Assembly: GCF_000193735.1 (NCBI RefSeq)
Contig: NZ_AEPF01000037.1
Span: forward strand, 1 to 9,733
Direction: 5' to 3'
Length of the DNA stretch: 9,733 bases
Source: Neisseria sicca 4320
GTDB lineage: Bacteria > Pseudomonadota > Gammaproteobacteria > Burkholderiales > Neisseriaceae
Shown one piece after another: positions 1 to 5,610 of this stretch. The notes beneath the pieces were generated by a model, which worked only from the letters and a program-made list of their open reading frames with translations, had not been told where the DNA came from and did not search any database. How positions within the stretch are numbered: the first letter of the stretch is position 1; each line of letters opens with the position of its first letter. Made by a program: the position numbers and the translations under genes.

Positions 1-112
1 ACTGCGGGCGACGCAAACCTTAAGATTGAAGTGTAGGGTGTGTGCAGTACGTACGCACGCGGTTTTTGTTGTTACCGAATGATTCCCAACCATGCCGTAA
101 TACAGTCGGCAG
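1..112. other. Intergenic DNA, no gene recognised
   Basis: I see no convincing coding frame here. A GT/GC-rich imperfect hairpin lies at about 39-61 (GTGC at 42-45 against GCAC at 55-58, with GTACGTAC at 47-54). The segment ends at the first REP-like repeat. It could be the 3' flank of a gene outside the window. Confidence 0.4.
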
Positions 113-167
113 CAAGCGTAGCTTGAGTCATGACCCAACGAAATCCTAATATCACCTGTAATATCAA

Positions 168-199
168 AGGTCGTCTGAGAAATAATTTTCAGACGACCT
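168..199. terminator. DUS-pair hairpin (copy 1)
   Basis: AGGTCGTCTGA at 168-178 is mirrored by TCAGACGACCT at 189-199. The right arm is an exact AGGTCGTCTGAA uptake sequence on the minus strand (188-199); the left one differs at its last base. Inverted DUS pairs commonly form terminators in Neisseria. Confidence 0.7.
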
Positions 200-206
200 C
201 TCTATC

Positions 207-250
207 AAAAGCAGCCTGCACTTTCAAAAATCGAAGTGCAGGTTGCTTTT
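207..250. terminator. Stem-loop terminator with AAGCAGCCTGCA arm
   Basis: The 17-base arms at 207-223 and 234-250 pair with a single G-T wobble around a 10-base loop. The right arm ends in a T run, so it would work as a Rho-independent terminator on the plus strand; the A run at the left arm gives a T run on the minus strand too. The left arm holds AAGCAGCCTGCA (209-220), similar to a Kingella-type DUS. Confidence 0.7.
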
Positions 251-258
251 CACGATGA

Positions 259-287
259 TTGGAAAAACCGCGCAATATTTTTATACT
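259..287 (+). promoter_or_regulatory. Predicted sigma70 promoter of the CPBP gene
   Basis: TTGGAA (259-264) and TATACT (282-287) are separated by 17 bp, about 65 bp before the start codon at 352. The same pair with the same spacer occurs in repeat copy 2 (1301-1329). Conservation in both copies supports function. Confidence 0.6.
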
Positions 288-351
288 GTACGTCATCCAG
301 CAATCCGTAGCCTGCACCCGCCCACTTATTTACTGAACGAACAGGAATAAC

Positions 352-1173
352 ATGCAGAACCTCTCTTCAGAAAAACCGACAGCCGGTTATTCGCATCCGT
401 GGCAATACTTTCTGCTGGTGTACGCTTTGAGCGCGCCGTTTTGGCTGCTGTCTTTGTTTCTCAAACACAGTCCTCTGCCTGATAATCTGCCGCTGACAGA
501 CATCGGCGCGGCGCTCACTCCGACGATTGCCGCCGCGTTGCTGCGTTACCGCGAGGGCGGCATGGCGGCGGTGCGCGGACTGTTTGGACGTGTGTTTGAT
601 TACGGGCGGATAAAGCATTCTGCCTATTTTTGGACGGCAATACTGATTTTCCCTCTGCTTTATCTGCTGACTTATGTCGCGATACGCCAAACAGGACAAA
701 CCATACCTGCCTTATCCGTATCGTTTGCGCCGCTTGCCGGTGCGTTCGTCATGTTCTTTATCGCAGCAGTTGCTGAGGAATTGGGCTATGCCGCCTACGC
801 CACGGAAAGTCTGCAACGGCGTTTTACCCCGCTTGTTACGGCGCTGATTATCGGGGTACCGTGGGCATTATGGCATTTGCCGTCCATGATTGCCGTGGGG
901 CAGTCTGCCGAACTGATCGCATGGGGGCTGGTAGGGACGGTTGCTGTGAGGATTATTTATGTATGGCTGTATAACGGCAGCGGCGGCTCGGTATTTGTAT
1001 TGATTGCGTGCCACACGGTTGCCAATACCGCGCGGACGGGCTTTCCGGGCGGCCGGGCGGTATATGAAAACGGCAACGGTATGATTCCATACGGAATTAT
1101 CATCATCGCTGCGGTAATTGTGATGGTTTTTTGGCGTAAGGCGATGTGTTCATTTAATGGCAAGCAAACGTAG
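352..1173 (+). CDS. CPBP family intramembrane protease-like protein
   Basis: A 273-residue, strongly hydrophobic multi-pass membrane protein. The CPBP (Abi/CAAX-protease-like) core is visible: a glutamate pair in EELGYAAY (E142, E143), WALWHLP with H175, and HTVAN (H211 to N215). These correspond to motifs 1-3 of the family, whose members cleave within the membrane or act in peptide self-immunity. Motif 1 is normally EExxxR, but here A147 stands where arginine is expected, so activity is uncertain. ATG 352 follows AGGA (343-346) at 5-base spacing. A promoter and two terminators from repeat copy 1 lie upstream. The last codons and the TAG stop overlap repeat copy 2, with the stop inside the palindrome at 1165-1177, so the C-terminus may have been remodelled. 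The substrate is unknown. It appears monocistronic and is flanked by direct repeats. Confidence 0.82.
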   Translation: MQNLSSEKPTAGYSHPWQYFLLVYALSAPFWLLSLFLKHSPLPDNLPLTDIGAALTPTIAAALLRYREGGMAAVRGLFGRVFDYGRIKHSAYFWTAILIFPLLYLLTYVAIRQTGQTIPALSVSFAPLAGAFVMFFIAAVAEELGYAAYATESLQRRFTPLVTALIIGVPWALWHLPSMIAVGQSAELIAWGLVGTVAVRIIYVWLYNGSGGSVFVLIACHTVANTARTGFPGGRAVYENGNGMIPYGIIIIAAVIVMVFWRKAMCSFNGKQT

Positions 1174-1207
1174 TTTGAGTCATGTACCCAACGGAACTGA
1201 ATATCAA

Positions 1208-1239
1208 AGGTCGTCTGAAAAATAATTTTCAGACGACCC
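1208..1239. terminator. DUS-pair hairpin (copy 2)
   Basis: An exact AGGTCGTCTGAA at 1208-1219 is mirrored by TTCAGACGACCC at 1228-1239 (last base off). The loop is about 8 bases. It lies 35 bp after the CPBP stop codon and is the likely terminator of that gene. Confidence 0.72.
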
Positions 1240-1249
1240 CTGTCTATCG

Positions 1250-1293
1250 AAAGCAGCCTGCATTTTTAAAAATCAAAGTGCAGGCTGCTTTTT
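1250..1293. terminator. Stem-loop terminator with AAGCAGCCTGCA arm (copy 2)
   Basis: Perfect 13-base arms, AAAGCAGCCTGCA (1250-1262) and its complement (1279-1291), are followed by a T run (1289-1293). This is a strong Rho-independent terminator for plus-strand transcripts coming from the CPBP gene. Confidence 0.75.
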
Positions 1294-1300
1294 GTGATGA

Positions 1301-1329
1301 TTGGAAAAAACGCGCACTATTTTTATACT
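1301..1329 (+). promoter_or_regulatory. Predicted sigma70 promoter before the methyltransferase remnant
   Basis: TTGGAA (1301-1306), a 17-bp spacer and TATACT (1324-1329) repeat the promoter at 259-287. It lies about 50 bp upstream of ATG 1379. Confidence 0.58.
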
Positions 1330-1378
1330 GTATATTGTGTAGGCACAATGCAAAACAACATTACCCAAAGGAATCCTT

Positions 1379-1546
1379 ATGTTTAAAACACTCAAAAGCA
1401 TTTGGCAGGGACTTACGCAAAAAGGCAAAATCTTCCCGCATCAGCTTGCATTCACGCTGCTGATTCCTTTGCGCAACTGGGCGCTTTCGCCGCAACAAAT
1501 CGTGCAACGGCTGCACCTTGCGCCACACCACCGCATTTTGGAAGTA
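1379..1546 (+). pseudogene. 5' remnant of a class I SAM-dependent methyltransferase
   Basis: ATG 1379 has a good AAGGA site (1368-1372) and a promoter upstream. The first 56 codons read as a methyltransferase N-terminus, with FPHQLAFTLLIPLRN early on and HHRILEV at the end, which is the strand leading into the SAM-binding glycine motif (normally LEVGCG or similar). At 1547 the frame enters repeat copy 3 and reads ASVAWVITQQN before a stop at 1616-1618. No motif I glycines or later methyltransferase motifs remain, so the product cannot bind SAM. The remainder is absent from the window. Family assignment rests on the LEV strand and N-terminal pattern and is moderate; the substrate cannot be told. 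Confidence 0.6.
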
Positions 1547-1547
1547 G

Positions 1548-1658
1548 CAAGCGTAGCTTGGGTCATAACCCAACAAAACTTTATATTGCCCGTAATCTCA
1601 AATCTGCCCGAGAAATAATTTTCAGACGACCTCTCTATCAAAAGCAGCCTGTACTTTC
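1548..1658 (+). repeat. REP-like repeat, copy 3 (partial)
   Basis: CAAGC-GTA-GCTTG (1548-1560) is followed by GGTCATAACCC and a diverged middle, then a segment ending in the minus-strand DUS (exact, 1621-1632) and AAAAGCAGCCTGTACTTTCA. The left DUS arm is degraded and the second hairpin has lost its right arm, so terminator function is doubtful. It joins the methyltransferase fragment to the ubiT fragment. Confidence 0.7.
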
Positions 1659-1708
1659 AGCAAACCGTCGCCTGCCCCTTCCAACCGCGTGCATAGGCTA
1701 CGCCATAC

Positions 1709-2099
1709 ACTGTGCGCCGGTATATCCAAAGCCCTGACCGGGGTACTCCCGATTTGCGCCTTGCCGCCAACGGCATCGGCTTCATGCGCATGATGATGCG
1801 CGAGGAAGACCCTGATATAGTGGATTAACAAAAATCAGGACAAGGCGACGAAGCCGTAGACAGTACAGATAGTACGGAACCGATTCACTTGGTACTTCAG
1901 CACCTTAGAGAATCGTTCTCTTTGAGCCAAGGCGAGATAACGCCGTACTGGTTTAAAGTTAATCCACTATACTTTGTTTTTTAACCGCAAACTGCAAATC
2001 GAAGGCGATACCGAGCTTGGGCTGATTACCAAAAACCTGCTCGACAGCGTGGACTGGCCGTTCGGAGATTGGTTTTTGAAGCGGCAGTTGTCCGACTGA
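1709..2099 (+). pseudogene. ubiT: ubiT-like SCP2 lipid-binding protein, broken by a CREE
   Basis: Codons from about 1709 read TVRRYIQSPDRGTPDLRLAA and on to REEDPD (ending 1816). After the CREE the reading continues TLFFNRKLQIEGDTELGL through to a stop at 2097-2099. The block DPDTLFFxRxLxIEGDTELGL is the signature of UbiT/YhbT-type SCP2 proteins, lipid-binding accessory factors of O2-independent ubiquinone synthesis in E. coli. Deleting 1817-1970 (154 bp) gives GAT-ACT-TTG-TTT-TTT-AAC and restores the frame exactly. The N-terminal half is missing, replaced by repeat copy 3, and an in-frame TAG lies at 1694-1696. The gene is therefore doubly broken. A functional paralogue may exist elsewhere in the genome. 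Confidence 0.7.
1816..1971 (+). mobile_element. Correia repeat enclosed element (CREE), full length
   Basis: 156 bp from TATAGTGGATTAAC to GTTAATCCACTATA, with the typical interior (CAGGACAAGGCGACGAAGCC, the palindromic AGAGAATCGTTCTCT and CGCCGTACTGG). It is a full-size CREE, a MITE-like element with inverted termini that inserts at TA and duplicates it. Here the insertion splits the ubiT-like gene between an Asp and a Thr codon. CREEs are known in Neisseria to carry promoters, IHF sites and RNase III cleavage sites; none was tested here. Confidence 0.95.
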
Positions 2100-2116
2100 A
2101 CGCAGGGTTCCACATT

Positions 2117-2378
2117 TGGATTTGAAGTGCAAAAATTTTCCAAGCAGAAAGTCTAGTGCACATTAGTGGGAGCAGGAATCAAATGAAAATACCAATGAGC
2201 CGCTTTGACAGTATTTTTTGAAAGGGAAGGATTTCAGGCAAATTTAGACATGTCCTGGTACACCATATACAGTAGTGCCGAACAACACAGCCACATAAAC
2301 GTTGTGTTGTCCGGCACCAAATGAGGTACTTCTTAAACGGGTTTGCTCAATTAAATTAGATGTTGCACTTAAAATCCA
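2117..2378. mobile_element. Possible IS remnant or MITE with 16-bp inverted repeats
   Basis: TGGATTTGAAGTGCAA (2117-2132) and TTGCACTTAAAATCCA (2363-2378) are inverted repeats matching at 15 of 16 positions. The 'AAGTGCAA' terminus reminds me of Neisseria IS30-family ends, from memory only. The 230 bp inside encode no visible transposase. It could be a deleted IS, a MITE or a chance match; the length and fit of the repeats favour a mobile origin. Confidence 0.45.
2275..2317. terminator. Inverted repeat, possible terminator of the symporter gene
   Basis: GTGCCGAACAACACA (2275-2289) pairs with TGTGTTGTCCGGCAC (2303-2317) with one mismatch around a 13-base loop. It lies about 104 bp beyond the symporter stop. 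There is no T run on either side, so Rho-independent termination is not assured. It could instead belong to the surrounding mobile segment. Confidence 0.45.
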
Positions 2379-2420
2379 GATCTTCCAGCTACTTTGCTCA
2401 TCTATCGTAACGGAGCAAAC

Positions 2421-3872
2421 TTAGTGCTTATCATGTTGTTGCATATGTTCTACCCAGAATTCGGCATTCTCAATCCCTGCTACACGCGGGTCGAACACCG
2501 GATCAAGGCCGGCTTTTTTCTGGCGGTCGTAATCATGCAGCGCACGTAAGGCGGGTTTGCTGAGAAATACGATAGCAATCAGGTTGAGATAACACATACT
2601 GCCGAAGCCGATATCGCCCAAGCCCCACATCAGGCTGGCAGACTGCACGCTACCGATAAACACCACCGCTAAAAACACCACCCGCAGAATCATACTGAGT
2701 ATCGGGTATTTCAGCTTTTGGTCGAGATAAAGCAGCGCAGTTTCGGCGATGTAGTAATAAGCCAGCAGGCAGGTGAAAGCGAAGAAGAAGATACCGACCG
2801 CCACAAATGCGCCGCCGAAATCGCCGAACACAGTACCCAACGCAGCCTGCGTGTAAGCAGAGCCGGCTTCCACGCCGGGAATATTTTCCACAAGCGGCGT
2901 TTCCATGCCGTTCGGATGCACGTTATACATACCGGTAATCAGAATCATGATAGCAGTCGAGGTACAGACAATCACGGTATCGATATACACCGAAAAGCCT
3001 TGCACCAAACCTTGTTTCACGGGATGGCTTACTTCAGCGGCAGCCGAGCTGAACGTCGCTTCGCCCGCACCGGCTACATTAGAGAACACGGCACGTCGTA
3101 CACCCCAGGAAATCGCGCTGCCTACAATTCCGCCAAATACCGCGTCTGTGCCAAATGCGCTACCTATAATCAGGTTTAAAGTTTCGGGAATTTTCGAGGC
3201 GTGGTTTACCAATACAATCAACATCAGACCGACATAACCCACAGCCATCAGCGGAATGATACTGTCGGCGGCGCGGGCGATGCGTTTGGTGCCGCCGAAA
3301 ACTAAAAATGCCAACATTGCGGAAACCGCCGTGCCGCTAACCCAGGCAGACAGGCCGAAGGCGTTTTCAAACGAGGTGGCAATGGTATTGGCCTGAATGC
3401 CCGGCACCAACACGCCGTAGCTCAGGAAAATTACCACGGCTACCAGCACGGCAAAGGCTTTCAGTTTTAAGCCGCGCTCGATGTAGTAAGGAGAGCCGCC
3501 GCGATATTCATTACCGACTTTGACTTTATAAATCTGAGCCAAAGTCGATTCTACAAACGCGCTGGCGCCGCCCAATAGCGCCATTACAATCATCCAAAAT
3601 ACAGAGCCGGGACCGCCCGCGGCAATGGCGGTCGCTACGCCGGCGATATTGCCGACACCGATACGCCCCGAAAGCGACATACAGAATGCCTGAAACGAAG
3701 AAATCCCCGCACCTGATTCCTGCTTTTCTTTCAGCAGGCGGATCATTTCGGGCAAATAGCGGAATTGCACTCCTTTAGTAATAACGGTGAAATACAGACC
3801 GACGGCTAAAGCCAGGTAAACCAAGCCGTTGCCCCAGATATAATCCACCAGCGTACTGACGATCTTTTCCAT
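2421..3872 (-). CDS. AGCS family sodium:amino-acid symporter
   Basis: A 483-residue inner-membrane carrier of the alanine/glycine:cation symporter family, full length. The family signature is clear: GRIGVGNIAGVATAI (69-83) followed by GGPGSVFWM, and AAAEVSHPVKQG after residue 277. Multiple hydrophobic segments and a polar C-terminal tail fit the family. The loop usually read as FSNEAG is FSNVAGAGE (263-271) here, with V266 replacing the conserved Glu, which could affect substrate choice. ATG 3872 has an AAGGAG site at about 3878-3883. A CREE ends only 19 bp upstream, so the transcript must start in or pass through that element. Family members import alanine, glycine or D-alanine with Na+. Its place beside the hydroxyproline operon suggests uptake of hydroxyproline, proline or a related amino acid, but this is inference from position. 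Confidence 0.85.
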   Translation of the reverse strand: MEKIVSTLVDYIWGNGLVYLALAVGLYFTVITKGVQFRYLPEMIRLLKEKQESGAGISSFQAFCMSLSGRIGVGNIAGVATAIAAGGPGSVFWMIVMALLGGASAFVESTLAQIYKVKVGNEYRGGSPYYIERGLKLKAFAVLVAVVIFLSYGVLVPGIQANTIATSFENAFGLSAWVSGTAVSAMLAFLVFGGTKRIARAADSIIPLMAVGYVGLMLIVLVNHASKIPETLNLIIGSAFGTDAVFGGIVGSAISWGVRRAVFSNVAGAGEATFSSAAAEVSHPVKQGLVQGFSVYIDTVIVCTSTAIMILITGMYNVHPNGMETPLVENIPGVEAGSAYTQAALGTVFGDFGGAFVAVGIFFFAFTCLLAYYYIAETALLYLDQKLKYPILSMILRVVFLAVVFIGSVQSASLMWGLGDIGFGSMCYLNLIAIVFLSKPALRALHDYDRQKKAGLDPVFDPRVAGIENAEFWVEHMQQHDKH

Positions 3873-3891
3873 CTCTTCTCCTTTACGGTTT

Positions 3892-4047
3892 TAGAGTGGA
3901 TTAACTTTAAACCAGTACGGCGTTGACTTGCCTTAGCTCAAAGAGAACGATTCTCTAAGGTGCTGAAGCACCAAGTGAATCGGTTCCGTACTATCTGTAC
4001 TGTCTGCAGCTTCGTCGCCTTGTCCTGATTTTTGTTAATCCACTATA
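3892..4047 (-). mobile_element. Correia repeat enclosed element (CREE), full length, inverted
   Basis: 156 bp in the opposite orientation to the element at 1816-1971 and very similar to it. The outer end (4034-4047) is intact, GTTAATCCACTATA; the symporter-proximal end reads TAGAGTGGATTAAC, one base off the usual TATA end. It lies between the symporter start (3872) and the operon terminator (4060-4113). It forms the upstream region of the symporter and may supply or alter its promoter. Confidence 0.94.
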
Positions 4048-4059
4048 TGTTGTTATCTA

Positions 4060-4113
4060 AGGTCGTCTGAAAAAAGGTTTGGCTTGATAAGAGCTGCCAG
4101 TTTCAGACGACCT
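4060..4113 (-). terminator. DUS-pair terminator after the catabolic operon
   Basis: Two exact uptake sequences face each other: AGGTCGTCTGAA (4060-4071) and TTCAGACGACCT (4102-4113), with a 30-base loop. It begins 15 bp after the aldehyde dehydrogenase stop codon. The arms can form a 12-bp stem, extended by A/T pairs. It should end the operon transcript before the symporter. Confidence 0.72.
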
Positions 4114-4128
4114 GAGCTTTATTTTGTG

Positions 4129-5598
4129 TTATTCCATAAACCAAATGGTTTTTGCCTGCGTGTATTGCTCAAACGCTTCCACTCCTTTGTCGCGACCGCC
4201 GAAGCCGGATTGTTTGTAGCCGCCGAACGGCGTGGCAATACTGCCTTCCGAAAAACCGTTTACCGATACCGTACCTACCTGAATTTTGCGGGCAACACGG
4301 TGGGCGCGGCTTACATTGGATGTGTAGAACGAAGCGGCCAGCCCGTAATCCGATTGGTTCGCCAAACGGACGGCTTCTTCTTCGCTGCCGAATGTGGTTA
4401 CCGCCAGCACCGGTCCGAATATTTCTTCTTTAAACACAGTCATATCCGCAGTTACACCGTCGATAATCGCCGGCTCAAAATACCAGCCTTCGCCGGTTTT
4501 GCCGCCGGTGATCAGTTTGCCTCCTTCTTTCAGGGCGGTATCGAAATAACGGCACACCTTATCAAAATGAGCTTCTTCCACCATCGGACCGAGGTTGGTT
4601 TCAGGCAGGCGTGGATCGCCAACTTTCCAACCCTGCTTGAGGTCGTCTGAAAGTTTGGCCAGCAGGGCATCTTTGATGCTTGCTTCCACAATCAGGCGCG
4701 AACCGCAGCTGCAGTTTTCGCCCATATTCCAAAACGCGGCGGCTAAAATCGACGGTATCGCTTTGTCTATATCCGCATCGGCAAACACGATTTGCGGGCT
4801 TTTACCGCCACATTCCAACACGATTTCTTTCAGGTTGCTTTGCGCCGAATATTCCAAGAAATAGCGGCCGACTTCGGTAGAGCCGGTAAAGGCCACCATG
4901 TCCACATCTTGATGCATGCCCAAAGCTTTGCCGACCGTTTCACCCAAGCCGCACACCAGCGTCAGCGCCGCTTCAGGCACGCCCGCCTCATGCGCCAGCT
5001 GCACCATGCGGTAGGCGCTCAGCGAAGTCAGTTCGGCAGGTTTCACAATCACCGAATTGCCAGCCGCCAAAGCAGGTGCCACTTTCCATGCAAACATCTG
5101 TGCGGGGAAGTTCCACGGCAACACTACGCCGACCACGCCGACCGGCTCATGCACAATCAAACCCAGCGCGTCGTTGCCGGTGGGGGCGACGCGGCCGAAG
5201 GCTTTATCTACATATTCTGCGTAGAAATAAAAGGTCTCAATGGTGGCGGGCATATCGGTGTTGATACACTCGCTGATGGGCTTGCCCGCGTCGATACAGT
5301 CCAACGCTGCCAGCTCTTCGGCGTGTTCTTCAATCAACTGCGCCCAACGCAGCAGTACGGCACGTTTTTCAGATGGGCTTTTGCCTGCCCAAAGGTCGTC
5401 TGAAAACGCAGAACGCGCGGCGCGTACGGCGGCATCTATATCCTGTTCGCTCCCGTCGGCGATGTAGCCGATGAGGGAATTATCGATGGGTGTACGGTTT
5501 TCCAGCTTTCTGCCTGAATCGGCATGGTTAGGAATCAAATGTCCTGCCCACAGGCTGCCTGCTTTGGCGGCATCGAAGATTTGTTCAACGGTTTTCAT
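4129..5598 (-). CDS. NAD(P)-dependent aldehyde dehydrogenase, probable alpha-ketoglutarate semialdehyde dehydrogenase
   Basis: 489 residues, the normal length for the ALDH superfamily. Visible elements: PWNFP with N163, VKP with K186 (cofactor binding), FTGSTEVG (237-244, the Rossmann glycine turn), LECGGKSP with E262 (general base) and GENC with the catalytic C296, then EEIFGPV and PFGGYKQSG near the C-terminus. The sequence resembles PuuC-type gamma-aminobutyraldehyde dehydrogenases. Following the epimerase, oxidoreductase and deaminase genes, its likely job is the last step, oxidising alpha-ketoglutarate semialdehyde to alpha-ketoglutarate, which enters the TCA cycle. ATG 5598 follows AAGGAG at 7-base spacing, and that site overlaps the stop codon of the deaminase gene (12-bp gap), so translation is probably coupled. 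Two DUS copies lie inside the gene. The exact substrate is inferred from context; other aldehydes are possible. Confidence 0.88.
   Translation of the reverse strand: MKTVEQIFDAAKAGSLWAGHLIPNHADSGRKLENRTPIDNSLIGYIADGSEQDIDAAVRAARSAFSDDLWAGKSPSEKRAVLLRWAQLIEEHAEELAALDCIDAGKPISECINTDMPATIETFYFYAEYVDKAFGRVAPTGNDALGLIVHEPVGVVGVVLPWNFPAQMFAWKVAPALAAGNSVIVKPAELTSLSAYRMVQLAHEAGVPEAALTLVCGLGETVGKALGMHQDVDMVAFTGSTEVGRYFLEYSAQSNLKEIVLECGGKSPQIVFADADIDKAIPSILAAAFWNMGENCSCGSRLIVEASIKDALLAKLSDDLKQGWKVGDPRLPETNLGPMVEEAHFDKVCRYFDTALKEGGKLITGGKTGEGWYFEPAIIDGVTADMTVFKEEIFGPVLAVTTFGSEEEAVRLANQSDYGLAASFYTSNVSRAHRVARKIQVGTVSVNGFSEGSIATPFGGYKQSGFGGRDKGVEAFEQYTQAKTIWFME
4640..4651 (+). repeat. DNA uptake sequence inside the aldehyde dehydrogenase gene
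   Basis: Exact AGGTCGTCTGAA. On the coding strand it encodes Ser-Asp-Asp-Leu in KLSDDLKQG. Confidence 0.9.
5393..5404 (+). repeat. DNA uptake sequence inside the aldehyde dehydrogenase gene
   Basis: Exact AGGTCGTCTGAA. On the coding strand it encodes the FSDDL stretch near residue 68. Confidence 0.9.
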
Positions 5599-5610
5599 AC
5601 TGCGGCTCCT

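Larger units (their letters stand above)
113..290 (+). repeat. REP-like repeat module, copy 1
   Basis: The copy begins with the palindrome CAAGC-GTA-GCTTG (113-125), followed by a near-palindrome of consensus GGGTCATGACCC (125-136, one base off). A DUS-pair hairpin (168-199), a second hairpin (207-250) and a promoter (259-287) come next. The same order and much of the same sequence recur at 1165-1332, and the left half recurs at 1548-1658. Copies 1 and 2 differ mainly by about 10 bp missing from copy 2 between the palindromes and the DUS hairpin. I do not recognise a published name for it. Confidence 0.75.
1165..1332 (+). repeat. REP-like repeat module, copy 2
   Basis: This is a direct copy of 113-290. 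It opens with CAAAC-GTA-GTTTG (1165-1177), where both arms carry a matching change relative to copy 1 (GC pair to AT pair), so the stem is kept. A variant of the GGGTCATGACCC palindrome, the DUS-pair hairpin, the second hairpin and the promoter follow. It overlaps the 3' end of the CPBP gene. Confidence 0.75.
2100..2420. other. Gene-free region downstream of the symporter
   Basis: No coding frame was recognised. It holds the inverted-repeat-bounded segment at 2117-2378 and the hairpin at 2275-2317. It separates the convergent ends of the ubiT remnant and the symporter. Confidence 0.5.

Noticed and set aside
39..61. Hairpin in the GT/GC-rich start of the window
   Set aside because: Short stem with wobble pairs and no T run; kept only as a note in the intergenic entry.
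82..87. ATTCCC as half of a dRS3 repeat (ATTCCC-N8-GGGAAT)
   Set aside because: The matching GGGAAT half is absent at the required distance.
1182..1463. 93-codon open frame on the plus strand
   Set aside because: It runs through both hairpins and the promoter of repeat copy 2 and then out of frame into the methyltransferase remnant; its composition follows the repeats.
4084..4650. 188-codon open frame on the plus strand
   Set aside because: It lies antisense to the aldehyde dehydrogenase, whose motifs are clear; it has no recognisable domain and runs through the operon terminator.
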